From: Gemmatimonadales bacterium
Lineage (GTDB): Bacteria > Gemmatimonadota > Gemmatimonadetes > Gemmatimonadales > GWC2-71-9
DNA: 8,695 nt
Assembly (NCBI GenBank): GCA_025924275.1
Contig: JAICEH010000083.1
Span: 1 to 8,695 of the forward strand
Direction of reading: 5' to 3'
Shown here in pieces: positions 7,165 through 8,695 of this stretch. Position 1 is the stretch's first letter; each line of letters starts with the position of its first letter. The translations under genes and the position numbers were made by a program. The notes below the pieces were generated by a model that was not told where the DNA came from, did not search any database, and worked only from the letters and a program-made list of their open reading frames with translations.

Positions 7165-8145
7165 ATGCGCGCCCTGCCTGCCCGCACCCTGGCCTTCCTC
7201 GCCCTGCTGGCCGCCCTCCCCGCCTCGGCCCAGGAGCCGGCGTCCCAGCCCTCGCCGACCACCCGCCCGCCGGGCCCCGCCCCCCGCGCGCCGGCGCCAC
7301 AGCTCTTCGAGATGCAGGTCTTCCCGCTCCGGCGGGCGCGGATGGGCATCACGGTGAGCATCGAGCCGCGGGCCACGGACTCTATCGGCGCCCTCGTCAC
7401 CGCCGTGTCGCCCGGCGGACCGGCCGACCGGGCGGGGCTCCGCTCGGGGGACTTCGTGGTGGGCCTGGCCGGCCGGAGCGTCCTGGTTCCCGCTCCGCGC
7501 GCCGACGGCCTGATGCCGCCCGGGTACTCGCCGGGCATCCGGCTCATCGAGCTCGCCGCCCGGCTCAAGCCCAACGACACGGTGGCGGTGGAGTACCGCC
7601 GCGGGACCGCCCGGCGCACGGCGAGCCTGGTGACCGCGCCGGAGCCCGATTTCGAGGTGATGAAGGCGCGGCTCGACTCGCTCCGGGGCATGCGGGAGCT
7701 GGCCCGGGTGGAGGTGCTGGAGCGGGCGTTGGCGGAGCGGCAGGCGGAACTGTCGCGGGTGGCCCAGCGGCAGGCGGAGGTGGCGCGGACCTACGAGCGC
7801 GTGCCGGCACCGCGCGAGGCCCCCGGGGCGATGGCGTGGGTCCGGCTCGCCGGACCGCTCTCCGGGCTCGAGTTCGCCTCGATGAACCCGGCGCTGGCGG
7901 AGTACTTCGGCACCGGCACGGGCGTCCTCGTCACCCGCTCCGACTCGGGCGCGCCGCTCGGGCTCCGCGGCGGGGACGTGATCGTCGCGGTGGACGGCCG
8001 CGCACCCTCCGGGCCGGCGCACCTCGCGCGGATCCTCCGGAGCTACGAGCCGGGCGAACGGGTGACCCTCGAGGTGATGCGGAGCCGGAAGCGGGTCACC
8101 CTCTCCGGGGTGCTCGAGCCGGTCCACGGCGGCCCCCCGCGCTAG
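7165..8145 (+). CDS. Exported protein with two PDZ domains
   Basis: This is a 326-residue protein with a classical signal peptide (MRALPARTLAFLALLAALP, probable cleavage ASA|Q at 22/23), then a Pro-rich linker (~24-46). PDZ1 spans ~58-157, with the ligand-loop segment RMGITVSI (59-66), VSPGGPADRAGLRSGD (81-96) and an extended loop (~105-124) before its helix. A charged coiled-coil follows (~165-212, repeated ERQAELSRVAQRQAEVAR-type heptads). PDZ2 spans ~225-318, with GPLSGLEFASMNP (230-242), SGAPLGLRGGDVIVAVDGR (261-279) and a closing VTLEVMRS segment. No trypsin-like His-Asp-Ser protease or other catalytic domain is present, so this is not a full DegS/HtrA protease. No lipobox or later membrane helix was seen, so it is probably periplasmic or secreted. 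PDZ domains usually bind C-terminal peptides. Its position 2 nt after the anti-sigma gene suggests a part in envelope-stress sensing, but this is an inference from context. Confidence 0.87.
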   Translation: MRALPARTLAFLALLAALPASAQEPASQPSPTTRPPGPAPRAPAPQLFEMQVFPLRRARMGITVSIEPRATDSIGALVTAVSPGGPADRAGLRSGDFVVGLAGRSVLVPAPRADGLMPPGYSPGIRLIELAARLKPNDTVAVEYRRGTARRTASLVTAPEPDFEVMKARLDSLRGMRELARVEVLERALAERQAELSRVAQRQAEVARTYERVPAPREAPGAMAWVRLAGPLSGLEFASMNPALAEYFGTGTGVLVTRSDSGAPLGLRGGDVIVAVDGRAPSGPAHLARILRSYEPGERVTLEVMRSRKRVTLSGVLEPVHGGPPR

Positions 8146-8155
8146 CTTCCGGGGG
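8134..8155 (+). promoter_or_regulatory. GC hairpin spanning the PDZ stop and the DUF983 start
   Basis: CCCCCG (8134-8139) pairs with CGGGGG (8150-8155), giving six G:C pairs around a 10-nt loop CGCTAGCTTC that contains the PDZ stop codon. The last paired base is the first base of the DUF983 GTG start, so in a read-through mRNA the start would be partly masked. It has no following T-tract. It may attenuate or insulate the downstream gene, or be a by-product of base composition. Confidence 0.3.
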
Positions 8156-8559
8156 TGACGACGCCGGCCACCCCGCCCCCCGACTTCAGGCTCCGCCGGA
8201 TCCTCCGGCTCGCCCTCCGGGCCCTCGCGCGGCGCTGCCCGAACTGCGGGCACGGCGGCATCTTCCTCTCCTACTTCCGGCTCCGGACCAGCTGCCTCGA
8301 GTGCGGCCTGCGGCTCGACCGGGGTGAGCCCGGCTACCAGGTCGGCGCCTACATGTTCAACCTGGTCGCAGCGGAGCTCCTCTTCGCAGTACTCCTCGTC
8401 GCGGCGCTGGCCGCCACCTGGCCGGATCCGCCCTGGGCGCTGCTCACCTATGGCGGGGCGGCGCTGATGGTGTTCCTCCCGGTGGCGCTCTACCCCTTCG
8501 CGAAGACCCTCTTCCTGGCGTTCGACCTGGTCTTTCGGCCGCAGGGGGCGGAGCGGTAG
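8155..8559 (+). CDS. DUF983 family zinc-ribbon membrane protein
   Basis: This 134-residue protein matches the DUF983 pattern. A basic N-terminus is followed by a four-cysteine zinc ribbon (C28-x2-C31 in RCPNCGHGGIF; C47-x2-C50 in CLECGLRLDRGE), then hydrophobic helices at ~66-89 and ~94-113 and a final hydrophobic segment (~114-129, YPFAKTLFLAFDLVFRP). The family is widespread in bacteria and its biochemical function is not established; a small inner-membrane protein with a cytoplasmic metal-binding head is the plain reading. The GTG at 8155 is the only start that keeps the ribbon with a sensible N-terminus. It is preceded by a run of G but no properly spaced Shine-Dalgarno. It lies 9 nt after the PDZ gene, either as a fourth operon member or read from its own start (TAGCTT at 8143-8148 is -10-like). 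Confidence 0.87.
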   Translation: MTTPATPPPDFRLRRILRLALRALARRCPNCGHGGIFLSYFRLRTSCLECGLRLDRGEPGYQVGAYMFNLVAAELLFAVLLVAALAATWPDPPWALLTYGGAALMVFLPVALYPFAKTLFLAFDLVFRPQGAER

Positions 8560-8560
8560 C

Positions 8561-8690
8561 GGCGGCTGGAGGCGGCTGGGGACGGCTTGAAGACGGCTGA
8601 AGGCGGCTGAAGGCGGCTGGAGACGGCTGGAGACGGCTGAAGGCGGCTGAAGGCGGCTGGAGACGGCTGGAGACGGCCAGGACGGCCGCG
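8561..8690. repeat. Tandem array of a 10-bp unit, about 13 copies
   Basis: The array starts one base after the DUF983 stop. The unit is G(A/G)CGGCTG(A/G)A with small variants. Copies begin at 8561, 8571, 8581 (11 nt), 8592, 8602, 8612, 8622, 8632, 8642, 8652, 8662, 8672 (9 nt, degenerate) and 8681 (degenerate). Four successive units (GACGGCTGAA, GGCGGCTGAA, GGCGGCTGGA, GACGGCTGGA) at 8592-8631 are repeated exactly at 8632-8671, giving a 40-bp higher-order repeat. The unit does not contain an inverted repeat, so it is not CRISPR-like or a simple hairpin. The outer copies are the most diverged. No convincing coding use was found, since 10 is not a multiple of 3 and no gene-like frame crosses it. 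Confidence 0.93.
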
Positions 8691-8695
8691 CTCAG

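Noticed and set aside
8561..8690. Decamer array considered as a CRISPR array
   Set aside because: Units are contiguous with no spacers, 10 bp long and not palindromic, and no cas gene is nearby.

Overview
The window is a GC-rich stretch of bacterial chromosome (roughly 70% G+C by eye) that looks like ordinary core genome rather than phage, plasmid or mobile DNA. The best guess for the host is a member of the Gemmatimonadota or a close relative. This rests on remembered family resemblance: a leucyl-tRNA synthetase of the GFDAFGIHSEN type without the leucine-specific insertion, and a sigma factor / zinc-finger anti-sigma / secreted PDZ protein triplet. No database search was possible, so the taxonomic call is an inference. 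No rRNA, tRNA, CRISPR array, insertion sequence or integrase was seen.

Layout, left to right. A 5'-truncated arylsulfatase gene (3-1991, +) runs into the window from the left and ends tail-to-tail with a methyl-accepting chemotaxis protein gene (1988-3274, -). Their two stop codons share one CTAG tetramer at the centre of a small hairpin. A 142-nt divergent intergenic region separates the chemotaxis gene from leuS (3417-5873, +), the housekeeping leucyl-tRNA synthetase. After a 129-nt gap that holds a perfect 17-nt palindrome comes a tight co-directional cluster: ECF sigma factor (6003-6557), membrane anti-sigma factor with a ZAS-type zinc finger (6554-7162, 4-nt overlap), a secreted protein with two PDZ domains (7165-8145, 2-nt gap) and a small zinc-ribbon membrane protein of the DUF983 family (8155-8559, 9-nt gap). 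The window ends in a tandem array of about 13 copies of a 10-bp unit (8561-8690), which contains an exactly duplicated 40-bp block.

How the genes may work together. The sigma/anti-sigma/PDZ genes form a plausible envelope-signalling unit: the zinc finger holds the sigma factor at the inner face of the membrane, the anti-sigma factor extends a helical domain outside it, and the exported PDZ protein could bind that domain or another periplasmic C-terminus. The DUF983 gene may be a fourth operon member, or may be read from its own start. The sulfatase, the chemotaxis receptor and leuS have no evident functional link to this unit. The points most worth a second look are the decamer array, the PDZ/anti-sigma pairing, the unusual hairpin tip of the chemotaxis receptor, and the palindrome between leuS and the sigma gene.
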